64,000 bases of DNA from an uncultured beta proteobacterium (GTDB taxonomy: Bacteria > Pseudomonadota > Gammaproteobacteria > Burkholderiales > Rhodocyclaceae): NCBI GenBank assembly GCA_903848955.1, contig CAINHS010000003.1:1-64000 (forward strand). Direction: 5' to 3'. The stretch's first letter is position 1, and the number at the start of each line of letters is the position of its first letter. The notes beneath the pieces are model-generated. The model saw only the letters and a list, made by a program, of their open reading frames with translations. It made no database searches and was not told the DNA's origin. Below, piece after piece: positions 16,341 through 27,614 of the stretch. The position numbers and the translations under genes were made by a program.

Positions 16341-17768
16341 TCAGGGCTTGAGCATCTTGCGCAGCGTCTTGTCCAACTTGTCCGAGTAGGGCGGCAACAG
16401 ACCGAAGGCCTGGCGCGGATCCCACCAGCCGCTGCGATAGATGGTGCGGGCGTGGCTGAATTCCTGGAAGCCTTCGCGACCGTGGTATTGCCCCATGCCC
16501 GAGGCGCCGACCCCGCCGAACGGCGCATCGTGCGCCGCCACATGAATCACCACATCATTGACGGTAACCCCGCCCGACTGGGTATGGTCGAGGATGCGCC
16601 GCTCCTCGGCCCGGTCCTTGCCGAAATAGTAGAGCGCCAGCGGCTTGCCGCCGCGATTGATGCCGTCGATGACCGTGCCCAGATCCTGGTAGGGCTCGAC
16701 CTGCAGCACCGGGCCGAATATCTCTTCGCTGCGGATGCCGGCATTGGCGGGAGGGGCAATCGCCAGCCGCAACGGCCGGTAGCGGCCCGTCGTCGTCGCT
16801 TCGTCGGCACACGCCTCGATCCTGCCGCCGGCCGCCGCGACCTCCTTGAGGTAGCCTTCGACGCGCGCCATATGCGTGTCGTTGACCACGGCAGTGACAT
16901 CGCGGTTGCCGGCGGTCTGCGGGTAGAGCGCGAGATAATGCGCTCGCACCGCGCTGACGAAAGCCTCGACCAGTTCGACGGGAACATGGACGGTGTCCGG
17001 CGCCACGCAGATCTGCCCGGCATTCATGGTCTTGCCCATGACGATGCGCAGTGCCGCCAGGTCCAGATCGGCACTGCGGCCGATGATCACCGGCGACTTG
17101 CCGCCCAGTTCCAGCGTGACCGGCACCAGGTGCTCGGCCGCCGCGCGCATCACGGCGCGCCCGGTGGCGCAACTGCCGGTCAGCACCATGTGATCGAAAG
17201 GCAGGCTGCTGAAGGCACGCGAAATTTCGGCCGCACCATTGACGACGCAGATCTCGTCGGCGGCGAAGTGGTCGGCGATGGCACGCGCCATCAGTTCGGC
17301 CGTGCGCGGCACGAATTCGGAAGGCTTGAGCATGGCCCGGTTGCCGCCGGCAAGGGCGAAGGCAAGCGGCACGAAGGTGGTGAACAGCGGCACGTTCCAG
17401 GTGCCGAGGATTCCCACCACGCCCTTGGGCTGGTGTTCGACGTCGACACGGGCACCGAAGAGATTGAAAGGAAACACGCCGGCACGCCGGTCCGGCTTCA
17501 TCCAGCGGCGGATATTGCCGCGCGCATACTTGACCGAACTCAGGGTGCTGAGGACGTCGTTCATCAGGGAAAAAGTCGGATGGCGCCCGCCGAAGTCCGC
17601 ATCCAGAGTGCCGCAGAAGTCATCGGCATGCTTCACCAGCAGGTTGGCCAGGCGTTGCAGCCGGTCGATGCGGGTGTCGGCACTGACCGCGCCGGCCTGC
17701 TGATGCGCGGCGCGCATGGCCTGCAGGGTGGGCAACAGGGAAGTGAGTTGTGCTTGGTTCGTATCCAT
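16341..17768 (-). CDS. Aldehyde dehydrogenase (coniferyl-aldehyde-DH-like)
   Basis: A 475-residue NAD(P)-dependent aldehyde dehydrogenase. Start is the ATG at 17766-17768 with a GAGGAG site seven bases upstream. The oxyanion Asn is N125 (LGTWNVPLFT), the general base Glu is E220 (TLELGGKSP) and the nucleophile is Cys254 (NAGQICVAPD). The C-terminus PFGGVGASGMGQYHGREGF is typical of the coniferyl/long-chain subgroup. Being last in an operon with ACADs, a thiolase and an SDR, it may oxidise a steroid aldehyde, such as one released by a Ltp2/Sal-type aldolase, to an acid for re-activation. That assignment is inference; oxidation of an alcohol-derived C26 aldehyde is an alternative. Confidence 0.9.
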   Translation of the reverse strand: MDTNQAQLTSLLPTLQAMRAAHQQAGAVSADTRIDRLQRLANLLVKHADDFCGTLDADFGGRHPTFSLMNDVLSTLSSVKYARGNIRRWMKPDRRAGVFPFNLFGARVDVEHQPKGVVGILGTWNVPLFTTFVPLAFALAGGNRAMLKPSEFVPRTAELMARAIADHFAADEICVVNGAAEISRAFSSLPFDHMVLTGSCATGRAVMRAAAEHLVPVTLELGGKSPVIIGRSADLDLAALRIVMGKTMNAGQICVAPDTVHVPVELVEAFVSAVRAHYLALYPQTAGNRDVTAVVNDTHMARVEGYLKEVAAAGGRIEACADEATTTGRYRPLRLAIAPPANAGIRSEEIFGPVLQVEPYQDLGTVIDGINRGGKPLALYYFGKDRAEERRILDHTQSGGVTVNDVVIHVAAHDAPFGGVGASGMGQYHGREGFQEFSHARTIYRSGWWDPRQAFGLLPPYSDKLDKTLRKMLKP

Positions 17769-17844
17769 CCGCTTGCTCCTCGATGTGTTGTCGGTAACGC
17801 TTGCGGCGCAGCCATGGCCGCGCCGCAAAGACATCCGCCAAGCC

Positions 17845-18750
17845 TTACTGGGGCGGCAGGGCGTAGCCGTCCACCGCGGTGCGATGCTCCGGCGTGAAGT
17901 ACTTGGCCAGGGTGGTGTGCAGATCATTGATCGCCCACTTGCCGCCCTTGGGGTTGTCGTAAAACACGTCCAGGCGCGGGCGCTGCACGATGTTGACACG
18001 CCCGCCCCAGACCACGAACACCTCACCCGAGATGTGCGCGGCTTCGGGCGAGACCAGATAGCCGACCAGCGGCGTCACATTGGCCGGGTTGAAGACGTCG
18101 AAGCCTTCCTTGGGTGCGTCAAACATCGCAGCGTGCGGCATGTTCTCCGTCATCGCGGTGCGTCCGCGCGGCAGGATCACGTTGCAGGTGACGCCGAGCT
18201 TGAGCATCAATGCGGCAACACCGATGCTCAGGGCGGCGATGCCGGCCTTGGCCGGCGCGTAGTTGGGCTGGCCGGGCGATGCATACAGCATGGCTTCGGA
18301 AGAGGTGCTGATCAGGCGGCCGTAGACCGGGCCGGATTTCGCTTTCTCGCGCCAGTACTGGGCGGCATTGCGCATATTGACGAAGTGTCCGCGCAGATGC
18401 ACGCGCACCACCGAATCGAACTCGTCGTCGGTCATGCCGTAGATGGTCTTGTCGCGCGTGAAACCTGCGTTGTTGATCATGATATTCACGTCGCCGAAGG
18501 TGTCCAGCGCGGTCTTGAATACCCGGCCGGCATCCGCCGTATCGGCGCAGTCGCCGAGTGCGACGATGGCCTCGCCACCCAGGGCCTTGATGTCGGCAAC
18601 GGTCTGCTGCGCCGCTTCTGCGGCCTTGGGCAAATCGATGTCATTGATCACCACGCGTGCGCCCTGGCGGGCCAGTTGCAGCGCTTCCTCGCGGCCGAGT
18701 CCGGCTCCTGCGCCGGTAATGATGGCTACCTTGCCGGTCAAATCACCCAT
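17845..18750 (-). CDS. SDR similar to the multifunctional-enzyme-2 3-hydroxyacyl-CoA dehydrogenase
   Basis: A 301-residue SDR with VAIITGAGAGLGREEALQLA, MINNAGFTRDKTIYGMTDDE, STSSEAMLYASPGQPNYAPA and the catalytic Tyr-x3-Lys in NYAPAKAGIAALS. The INNAG(F) and RDK region and the extended C-terminus resemble the SDR domain of peroxisomal MFE-2/17beta-HSD4 and actinobacterial Hsd4A-type proteins that oxidise steroid side-chain 3-hydroxyacyl-CoAs. It starts 24 bp after the thiolase stop and is followed by the aldehyde dehydrogenase. The probable role is the third step of side-chain beta-oxidation, matching the MaoC hydratase stereochemistry. Confidence 0.85.
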   Translation of the reverse strand: MGDLTGKVAIITGAGAGLGREEALQLARQGARVVINDIDLPKAAEAAQQTVADIKALGGEAIVALGDCADTADAGRVFKTALDTFGDVNIMINNAGFTRDKTIYGMTDDEFDSVVRVHLRGHFVNMRNAAQYWREKAKSGPVYGRLISTSSEAMLYASPGQPNYAPAKAGIAALSIGVAALMLKLGVTCNVILPRGRTAMTENMPHAAMFDAPKEGFDVFNPANVTPLVGYLVSPEAAHISGEVFVVWGGRVNIVQRPRLDVFYDNPKGGKWAINDLHTTLAKYFTPEHRTAVDGYALPPQ

Positions 18751-18774
18751 GTTGTTTCTCCTGTTGTCAATTGA

Positions 18775-21122
<2,348 letters not shown>

Positions 21123-21139
21123 TGCCACGTTGGTCTTCC

Positions 21140-22324
21140 TTATTCCGGCAGGCCGAGCACACGCTTGGCGATGATGTTGAGTTGTATCTCGGAACTGCCG
21201 CCGGCGATCGACAGCGACTTGGCATTCAGCCATTGCCGGGTGACCTCAAGCTCCTCCGGGCTGAAGCCCTCGCTTTCCCATCCCAGGCCCTGCAGACCCA
21301 GCGCCGCCACCATGGTCTCGGCGCTGCGTTTCTCGGTCTCCGCCATCTGGTATTTCATGGTGGCCGCCGCCCGGAACACGTCCTGACGCGCTTTCGCCAT
21401 CTCGACGATGCGCTGCTGGGTAAGGCGCTGCACGTGAGCTTCCATTTCCAGGCCGGCCACCTTGTCGCGCAGGACGGCATTGGCAATGCGGCCCTCAGAA
21501 CCGGCACAGGCCCGCCGCACCACGCCGACGAGGTCGGGACCGGGCATGTTGAGCTCGGCAAACTTGGACATGGCCGTGCGCTCATGCTGCAGCAGGCGCT
21601 TGGCCACGCCCCAGCCGCCGTGCAGGGCACCGACCAGGTTTTTCGCCGGCACCCTGACATTGTCGAAAAACACCTGGCAGAAATGCGACTTGCCGCTGAT
21701 CAGGTCGATCGGCCTGACTTCGATGCCGGGCGACTTCATGTCGATCAGCAGCATGCTGATGCCCTGCTGCTTGGCTGCCTGGTTGTCGCTGCGCACCAAC
21801 GCATACATGTAGTCGGCATGGTTGGCGTGGGAGGTCCAGATCTTCGAGCCGTTCACGACGAATCCGGCCTCGTCCTGCACCGCGCTCATCTTCAGCGAAG
21901 CCAGATCGGAACCGGCGTTGGGCTCGCTGAAGCCCTGGCACCAGCCGATCTTGCCGCGCGCGGTGGGCGGCAGGAAGGTCTGCTTCTGCTCGTCCGTGCC
22001 GAACTCGAGCAGCACCGGTCCGATCATCCAGATACCGAGGTTGATCTGCGGCGGCCGGCAGTGCAGCCGCGTCATTTCGGTCTCGAGCACGCGCACATGC
22101 GCCGCATCGAGGCCGCCGCCACCCAAGTCCAGCGGCCAGCCCGGCGCAAACCAGCCCTTGTCGCGCATGCGCTCGTACCACAGGCGCTGGTCCTCGCTCT
22201 GAAACTCGACCTGGCTGCCCGACATCACAAGTTCGCCATCGCCCGGCGGCGTGCGCATCGAGGGCGGGCAGTTGGCTTCAAGCCAGGCAGTCACCCCGGT
22301 GCGGAAAATTTGCAATTCGTCCAA
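21140..22324 (-). CDS. Acyl-CoA dehydrogenase, catalytic subunit (pair 2)
   Basis: A 394-residue ACAD. The start is placed at TTG 22322-22324, because AAGGAG lies six bases before it and the product then begins DELQIFRTGVTAWLEAN, as relatives do; a TTG six codons earlier would leave that ribosome-binding site inside the gene. It has FSEPNAGSDLASLKMSAV and the C-terminal AGGSSEIQLNIIAKRVLGL. The catalytic Glu sits in LLQHERTAMSK (residue 248 from this start). It precedes its short partner by 17 bp. A steroid acyl-CoA substrate is inferred from pairing and neighbours (thiolase, Hsd4A-like SDR). Confidence 0.87.
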   Translation of the reverse strand: MDELQIFRTGVTAWLEANCPPSMRTPPGDGELVMSGSQVEFQSEDQRLWYERMRDKGWFAPGWPLDLGGGGLDAAHVRVLETEMTRLHCRPPQINLGIWMIGPVLLEFGTDEQKQTFLPPTARGKIGWCQGFSEPNAGSDLASLKMSAVQDEAGFVVNGSKIWTSHANHADYMYALVRSDNQAAKQQGISMLLIDMKSPGIEVRPIDLISGKSHFCQVFFDNVRVPAKNLVGALHGGWGVAKRLLQHERTAMSKFAELNMPGPDLVGVVRRACAGSEGRIANAVLRDKVAGLEMEAHVQRLTQQRIVEMAKARQDVFRAAATMKYQMAETEKRSAETMVAALGLQGLGWESEGFSPEELEVTRQWLNAKSLSIAGGSSEIQLNIIAKRVLGLPE

Positions 22325-22366
22325 GCTCTGCTCCTTGTTCAATGCGGATCGCTGCCCGCCGATGCC

Positions 22367-23443
22367 TCAGGCGGCAACCCGGTATTCATAGCTGCCCGCG
22401 GCCGTCAAACTGCGCCCGATGCGTCCCTGCTCGAGCAGGAAGGCCAGATGCGCCAGGGTCTCGCTGATCGCCAGGACGTTGTCGAGTTCGCTGCGACGGT
22501 CCGGAAACAAGCGCTGTGCCAGACCGAAAATGCTGTCGGGCAAGTCCGCGCACAAACCCAGCACGCGATCCAGCACGCCGAGATGATGCTGCCTCAATTC
22601 CAGCGCTCTGCGGCCGAGGCCGTAGAACGGCAGTTCGTGCGCCGGAAGTACCAGGGTGTCATCCGGCAACTTGCCGATGCGTTCCAGGGAGATGAACCAG
22701 TCCTTGAGCGGATTGGCTTCCGGCTCGAAGGGCAGTACGCCGACGTTGGGACTGATGCGCGCCAGCAATTGATCGCCGCTGAGCAAAACACCCAGTCCGG
22801 GGCAGTGCAGCGCGCAGTGCTCGGGCGAATGGCCTTCGCCGCCGCGCACCTGCCATTCCCGCCCGCCGATGACCAGGCTGTCGCCGTCGCGCAGACGCTG
22901 GTAGGCGCGCGCCAGAGGCGAGTCCACATGGAATTGTTTCAAGGCCTCGGCCATCTGCGTCAGCTGCTCCGCACTCAGGCCGGCGCGGCGGAAGTATTCC
23001 TTGTACTCCCAGGAGTCGAGTGACGCCTTTTCGCCGAACAGGCGCATGGCGAAGTATTCGGCGCGGCTCATGTACAGCGGCACGCGCAGCTTTTCCGTCA
23101 GCCAGCCGGCCAGACCGCAATGATCGCCGTGATGATGGGTGCTGATGATGCCGGTGACCGGTCCGTCGAGGCCCGGCAATATCTTTTCCCAGAGCGCGCG
23201 CGTCTGCCGGGTGTCGAAACCGGTGTCGATCATGCGCCAGCCGGCACCGTCGCGCACCAGATAAAGATTGATGTGATCAAGCGCCATCGGCAGCGGCATG
23301 CGCAGCCACTTGATGCTGCCCGGCACCACATCCACCAGGCTGCCGTCACAGGCGGGCGCCTGAAAAGGGAAGGCAAGCGGCTGCAGGCCGACTGCCTCGG
23401 GACTCGCCGCCATCCTCGCCTCCAGTTCCAGTCGCGCGGTCAT
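22367..23443 (-). CDS. Metallo-beta-lactamase-fold hydrolase
   Basis: A 358-residue MBL-fold protein. The metal-binding motif H103-x-H105-x-D107-H108 is in STHHHGDHCG, with later ligands suggested by GEGHSPEHCALHCP (His), LLSGDQLLARI (Asp) and LVLPAHELPFYG (His). Family members hydrolyse thioesters, lactones or glutathione thioesters. Placed between two ACAD pairs, a thioesterase or lactonase function on a steroid CoA ester is plausible. An internal ATG at 23411-23413 has a better ribosome-binding site (GGAG six bases upstream), so the protein may be ten residues shorter. Confidence 0.85.
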   Translation of the reverse strand: MTARLELEARMAASPEAVGLQPLAFPFQAPACDGSLVDVVPGSIKWLRMPLPMALDHINLYLVRDGAGWRMIDTGFDTRQTRALWEKILPGLDGPVTGIISTHHHGDHCGLAGWLTEKLRVPLYMSRAEYFAMRLFGEKASLDSWEYKEYFRRAGLSAEQLTQMAEALKQFHVDSPLARAYQRLRDGDSLVIGGREWQVRGGEGHSPEHCALHCPGLGVLLSGDQLLARISPNVGVLPFEPEANPLKDWFISLERIGKLPDDTLVLPAHELPFYGLGRRALELRQHHLGVLDRVLGLCADLPDSIFGLAQRLFPDRRSELDNVLAISETLAHLAFLLEQGRIGRSLTAAGSYEYRVAA

Positions 23444-23449
23444 GTCCGT

Positions 23450-24628
23450 CTAGCGCCCGGCGCGGGGCATGCCCAGCCCGAATTGCGCGGCAATGTCGCG
23501 CAGCAGTTCATTCACGCCGCCGCCGAAGGTATTGATCAACGCCGAGCGGTACTCTTCCTCCAGCTTGCCGGCGAGCACGGCGGCGGCGCTGCCGTGACGG
23601 TAAAGCCCGCCGACGCCGGCCACTTCCATCAGTTTGCGGAGCACGGCGATCGGCGTCTCGGTGCCGAAAACCTTGGCTGCCGAAGCCAGGCCGACATCCA
23701 TCTTGCCCAGCGTCAGGTCGGCCGCCATGCGGTAGTTGAGCAGGCGCATGGCCTCGAGCTGGCGGTAGCAGTCGGCCAGCGCGCTGGCCACCCAGGGCTT
23801 GTCGATCGGCCGTGCGCCCGACTCGTCGGCACCGCGCGCCCAGGTCAGGGTTTCCATGAAGCAGCCGCGCGCCAGCACGCCGATGGCACCGAGACCGATG
23901 CGCTCGTGGTTAAGTTGCGAGGTGATCAGCTTCCAGCCGGCGTTCAGTTCGCCCACCAGCATGTCGGCGGGGACACGCACATTGTCGTAGTAGGAGGCGA
24001 AGGTCTGATGGCCGACGGTATAGATGGGCGTCCAGGAGACACCCGCAGACTTGGTATCGACGATGAGAATGGACACGCCCTTGTGCCGCGCCAGCTTGGG
24101 GTCGGTACGGCAGGCCAGCCAGACGTAGTCGGCAGCATCGATGTCGGAGGTGAAAATCTTCTGGCCGGTCACCTGGAAACCCCCAGCATCCGGAATCGCC
24201 GCTGTCTTCAGGGTAGCCAGATCGGTCCCGGCCGAGGGCTCGGTGTAGCCGATGGCGAAATGGATTTCGCCGGCGGCCATGCCCGGCAGGAATTTCTTCT
24301 TGTGCGCTTCCGAGCCATGCGCCATCAGCGCCGGCCCCACGGTATTGACGGTGACGAAAGGCAGTATGGCACCGGCGAGAAAGGCTTCCTCGAAGAATAT
24401 CAGCTGCTCCAGCGGCGTGTAGCCCTTGCCGCCGTACTCCTTCGGCCAGCCCACGGTCAGCCAGCCGTCCCGGCCCATGCGACGGATCAGCCCCTTGTAG
24501 GCGGCCAGCCTGTCCTTGTTGCCGAAATCATGTCGCAGCGCGAGGTATTCCGGCGTGACGATGCTGGCGAAATAGGCTCTGATCTCCTGCTTCAGCGCCA
24601 GTTGTTCGGGTGTCATATTGACGTGCAT
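23450..24628 (-). CDS. Acyl-CoA dehydrogenase, FadE26-like catalytic subunit (pair 3)
   Basis: A 392-residue ACAD that closely follows the actinobacterial FadE26 (ChsE4) pattern: LKQEIRAYFASIVTPE at the N-terminus, MGRDGWLTVGWPKEYGG, IGYTEPSAGTDLATLKT, LIVDTKSAGVSWTPIYTVG, and QLNHERIGLGAIG with the catalytic Glu242. The C-terminus INTFGGGVNELLRDIAAQFG also fits. FadE26-FadE27 desaturates sterol side-chain CoA esters with long side chains (C27/C24). The ATG has a GGAG site seven bases upstream. It begins 1 bp after its partner at 24630. This is the best substrate clue of the four ACAD pairs. Confidence 0.9.
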   Translation of the reverse strand: MHVNMTPEQLALKQEIRAYFASIVTPEYLALRHDFGNKDRLAAYKGLIRRMGRDGWLTVGWPKEYGGKGYTPLEQLIFFEEAFLAGAILPFVTVNTVGPALMAHGSEAHKKKFLPGMAAGEIHFAIGYTEPSAGTDLATLKTAAIPDAGGFQVTGQKIFTSDIDAADYVWLACRTDPKLARHKGVSILIVDTKSAGVSWTPIYTVGHQTFASYYDNVRVPADMLVGELNAGWKLITSQLNHERIGLGAIGVLARGCFMETLTWARGADESGARPIDKPWVASALADCYRQLEAMRLLNYRMAADLTLGKMDVGLASAAKVFGTETPIAVLRKLMEVAGVGGLYRHGSAAAVLAGKLEEEYRSALINTFGGGVNELLRDIAAQFGLGMPRAGR

Positions 24629-24629
24629 G

Positions 24630-25733
24630 TCAGAGCTCCACTTCCGCAGCGGTTAACCAAAGACCCAGCGCGTCCAGATTGGCGGAGACGCCGCCGCAGG
24701 AAACCTCTATCGCCCTGCTCCAATAGGTGTAGCGATGGATGGGATAGCTGGTGTCGGCACCCATGCCGCCGTGCATGTGCTGCACCGCGTGCGTGACCCG
24801 ATGGCCGGTGTCGCAGGCCCATGCCTTGACCACGCCGGCGGCACCCTCCGCCTCGATGCCGGCATCAAGACGCCAGGTCAGTTGCCAGAGCGAGGAACGC
24901 AAGGCCTCGACGTCGATCAGGCAGTCGGCCGCCTTCTGCGAAATGGCCTGGAAGGTGGCAATCGGGTGGTCGAACTGGATGCGTTCGCTGGTATAGGCCA
25001 CGCCCCGTTTCAAGGCTTCACCGGCAACGCCGAGCTGCAGCGCACCGAGGCAGGCGGCGGCGCGCGGCGCCAGCCACCGCATGGCTTCGACTGCGAGTGC
25101 CGCAGCGCCAGGCAAGGACACGCCATTGAACTCCAGATCCGCCGCCGGTTCATGGTGGGTCATCATGCCGCCGGTCTTTTCAATGCCCGGCACTGCCAGG
25201 TCAATGACGAAGAGGCGGATGCCATCGGATGTCTTTGCCGGCAACAGCGCGAGAGCTGATTCCTGCGCCAGGGGCACGGCCGCAGCGCGACCACGCAGCG
25301 ACCAGCCGCCGCCGCTCTGCTCGGCCCGCAGGGCAAGACCGCTGCCGGAGAGAATTCCTGCCAGGCTCAGGGTGGCCAGTTTGCCACCCGAAACCAGTTC
25401 GGCCAGCCAATGCTGCTTGTCCTCAGCGCCGCCGAAAGCGGCCAGCGTCGCCGCCACCAGTTGACTGGTCCAAAGCGGCACGGGCGCCAGATGGCGGCCC
25501 TGGCACTCGAGCACCGCGGCCAGTTCGATCATGCCCAGGCCGCTGCCACCGTGCTCCTCTGGCAGCACCAGAGCCAGCAATCCGGTCTCTGCCAGGCTGC
25601 GCCACAGGGTCCGGTCGTAGGGTGCGCTTGCCGACCAGAAGCGCTGAATCTGTTCGTCGGCGCAATGATCGGCGAATACGCTCGACGCCAGATCGACGAT
25701 CGCGCGCTGGTCCTCGTTCATCAGAAAATTCAT
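24630..25733 (-). CDS. Acyl-CoA dehydrogenase, FadE27-like short subunit (pair 3)
   Basis: A 367-residue ACAD-fold protein, MNFLMNEDQRAIVDLASSVF, with LALVLPEEHGGSGLGMIELA, TSERIQFDHPIATFQAISQK and AVQHMHGGMGADTSYPIHRY. At the helix-G position the catalytic Glu is replaced by Pro223 (WLAPRAAACLG), so it should be inactive on its own and work as the partner of the FadE26-like subunit 1 bp downstream. It is the first gene of the eight-gene minus-strand series that ends with the aldehyde dehydrogenase, and it faces the winged-HTH gene at 25839 across about 105 bp. Confidence 0.88.
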   Translation of the reverse strand: MNFLMNEDQRAIVDLASSVFADHCADEQIQRFWSASAPYDRTLWRSLAETGLLALVLPEEHGGSGLGMIELAAVLECQGRHLAPVPLWTSQLVAATLAAFGGAEDKQHWLAELVSGGKLATLSLAGILSGSGLALRAEQSGGGWSLRGRAAAVPLAQESALALLPAKTSDGIRLFVIDLAVPGIEKTGGMMTHHEPAADLEFNGVSLPGAAALAVEAMRWLAPRAAACLGALQLGVAGEALKRGVAYTSERIQFDHPIATFQAISQKAADCLIDVEALRSSLWQLTWRLDAGIEAEGAAGVVKAWACDTGHRVTHAVQHMHGGMGADTSYPIHRYTYWSRAIEVSCGGVSANLDALGLWLTAAEVEL

Positions 25734-25799
25734 CGTCTTGTCATTTCAGTGGAGTGATTCGATAGGCACGCGGCCGCAATCAGGCGCGGAGTCATCATA

Positions 25800-25811
25800 G
25801 TTGCTGGCAAC
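25800..25811. promoter_or_regulatory. Short inverted repeat in divergent promoter region
   Basis: GTTGC-TG-GCAAC between the ACAD operon start (25733, minus) and the winged-HTH gene (25839, plus). Five-base arms with a two-base centre could be an autoregulatory operator for the adjacent regulator. Such short repeats also occur by chance. Confidence 0.2.
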
Positions 25812-25838
25812 CGGGGCTTCCGGCAAAAAAAGCTCATA

Positions 25839-26426
25839 ATGGGTAAATCGCATTCTGCCGGATCTGCCATGCGCCCCAAGCCTGCGTCTGCCCCGGTCAC
25901 TTCGACCAGCATCAGCGACTTCATCACTGCCACCACCGACAAGCGCCTGCTGCTCGGCACCCTGATCAATCGTTTCACCACCGGCTATTTGCGCCGCGCC
26001 TATCAGGTATTTGAAGGTGATCTGGTGATGGCTCTGGTATTCGGGGAAATCGCCCAGTACAACATCTCGCGCGCCCTGCGCACGCTGATGGCCGAAAGCG
26101 AAAAGAAACCTCAGAACTGGAGGCAACTGGTCAAGGCCTTCGAACTGGAGAAGGTCGCACCGTGCAACGCACTGTCGATCAGCGAAGCCACCGGCATCCC
26201 GCGCGAAACCGTGAGGCGCAAGGTGAGGGAACTGGAGGCGCGCAAATGGCTGGTGCGGGAGGGAACCAACCGGCTCAGCGTGTCGCCCGACGTCTCCGCC
26301 CAACTGGAATCCTTCTCCCTGGAAATCCTGCAGGAATTCATTGCCACGATGCACCTGGTCAGCGATCTGCCGGAACCGGTGGCACGGCAACTGATCTCGA
26401 GCAAAACGATCCGCAGCCGTGCCTAG
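25839..26426 (+). CDS. Winged-helix transcriptional regulator
   Basis: A 195-residue protein. The centre-to-C-terminal part has a winged HTH: NALSISEATGIPRETVRRKV is helix-turn-recognition helix, followed by RELEARKWLVREGTNRLSVS as the wing, in the manner of MarR/IclR/GntR-type DNA-binding domains. The N-terminal half (LLLGTLINRFTTGYLRRAYQ and EGDLVMALVFGEIAQYNISR) is helical and may sense a ligand or form a dimer. It is transcribed away from the FadE27/FadE26 operon and towards the ltp2 unit, a typical position for a local regulator. A second in-frame ATG at 25869 is possible; neither start has a clear ribosome-binding site. Confidence 0.7.
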   Translation: MGKSHSAGSAMRPKPASAPVTSTSISDFITATTDKRLLLGTLINRFTTGYLRRAYQVFEGDLVMALVFGEIAQYNISRALRTLMAESEKKPQNWRQLVKAFELEKVAPCNALSISEATGIPRETVRRKVRELEARKWLVREGTNRLSVSPDVSAQLESFSLEILQEFIATMHLVSDLPEPVARQLISSKTIRSRA

Positions 26427-26435
26427 CAGTTCCGT

Positions 26436-27611
26436 CTAAGCCATCCGGCCGAGGATGGCTCCGCCCGTCGGCACGCCGACGCCTGAAGTCACCAGGGCAT
26501 GGTTGACGGTCTTCTTCGGCTGGTTGACCGAGGTGCCGCGCACCAGGCGCACCGCCTCCATGATGCCGTTGACGCCATGGATGTAGGCTTCCGACAGCTG
26601 GCCGCCGTGGGTATTGGTGGGCAGGCGTCCGCCGGGACGCAGGTTGCCGGCCTTGACGAAGGCCTCGGCTTCGCCATAGTTGCAGAAACCCCAGGATTCC
26701 AGCTGCCACAGCACGATGGGGGAGAAGGCGTCGTAGATTACCGCCGCATCGATGTCGTCGGGCCGCAGACCGCACTGCGCGTAGGCCTCCTTGGCGGCGA
26801 TGTCCATCTCGGGAATGCGGGCGATCTCCGGCCGGTAGAACGAAGTCATCTCCTCCTGATCCTTGGCCAGACAATTTGCCACGCCGTTGATGAGGACCCC
26901 CGGCTGCCTGAGGTCCTTCGCCCGCTGCGGCGTGGTGACCACCACGGCACAGCCGCCGTCGCTCTCCTGGCAGCAGTCGAACAGCTTCAAGGGAGCGCAA
27001 ATCTTCTTTGCCGTATCGTATTCGGCACGGTCGAAGGGGCGCTGATAGAAGAAGGCCGCGGGATTGTTCAAGGCGTACTGGCGCGTTGAATGCGCGACCT
27101 CGAACAGTGCGTCCTGGGTGCAGCCGGTCTGATGCATGTAACGCTGGGTGAACATGGCCACCCAGGATGCCGGCGTCAGCAGGCCGAAGGGCATGTACCA
27201 GCCGTAGTGGATGGCGCTGCCGGTGATCAGGTTGCCCGACACGCCGTCGGAGTAACGCTGGCCGGAACGCCCGTTGAGGGCGCGGTAGCACACCACCACC
27301 TCGGCGACGCCGGTGGCCACCGCCATCGCCGCCTGCAGCAGCGTGCCGGTGGCCGCCCCGCCGCCGTAGGGAATGCGTGAATAGAACTTGAGATCCTCGC
27401 AACCGATGGCGCGGGCGACATCGACTTCCTCGTTCTGGTCAATCGTGAACGTCACCATGCCATCGACATCGGACGGCTTGAGACCGCAGTCGTCGAGGGC
27501 CTTCTTCACCGCCTCGGCGGCCAGCGACAGTTCCGAGCGCCCGGAGTCCTTGGAGAACTCGGTGGCGCCTATGCCGACGATCGCGGCCTTGTCTGCAATT
27601 TTCGCAACCAT
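26436..27611 (-). CDS. ltp2: Ltp2-like steroid side-chain aldolase (thiolase superfamily)
   Basis: A 391-residue SCP-x-thiolase-like protein. The position of the thiolase nucleophile reads PYGGGAATGTLLQ (residues 81-93) with no Cys, as in Ltp2/Sal-type retro-aldolases rather than true thiolases. Other matching segments are DAFSPIVLWQLESWGFCNYG and THGGQLSEAYIHGVNGIMEA. Ltp2 cleaves the 17-hydroxy steroid side-chain CoA ester to a 17-ketosteroid plus propionyl-CoA and needs the DUF35 domain of ChsH2. Both ChsH1 and ChsH2 homologues are directly upstream in the same operon, which strongly supports the assignment. An inverted repeat (26439-26460) overlaps the 3' end. Confidence 0.88.
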   Translation of the reverse strand: MVAKIADKAAIVGIGATEFSKDSGRSELSLAAEAVKKALDDCGLKPSDVDGMVTFTIDQNEEVDVARAIGCEDLKFYSRIPYGGGAATGTLLQAAMAVATGVAEVVVCYRALNGRSGQRYSDGVSGNLITGSAIHYGWYMPFGLLTPASWVAMFTQRYMHQTGCTQDALFEVAHSTRQYALNNPAAFFYQRPFDRAEYDTAKKICAPLKLFDCCQESDGGCAVVVTTPQRAKDLRQPGVLINGVANCLAKDQEEMTSFYRPEIARIPEMDIAAKEAYAQCGLRPDDIDAAVIYDAFSPIVLWQLESWGFCNYGEAEAFVKAGNLRPGGRLPTNTHGGQLSEAYIHGVNGIMEAVRLVRGTSVNQPKKTVNHALVTSGVGVPTGGAILGRMA

Positions 27612-27614
27612 CGT

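Noticed and set aside
26439-26460. AGCCATCC-GGATGGCT hairpin as a terminator between convergent genes
   Set aside because: It lies mostly inside the aldolase coding sequence and has no T-run.
26436-27611. Ordinary thiolase
   Set aside because: No Cys at the nucleophile position, and it is adjacent to a ChsH2-like DUF35 partner.
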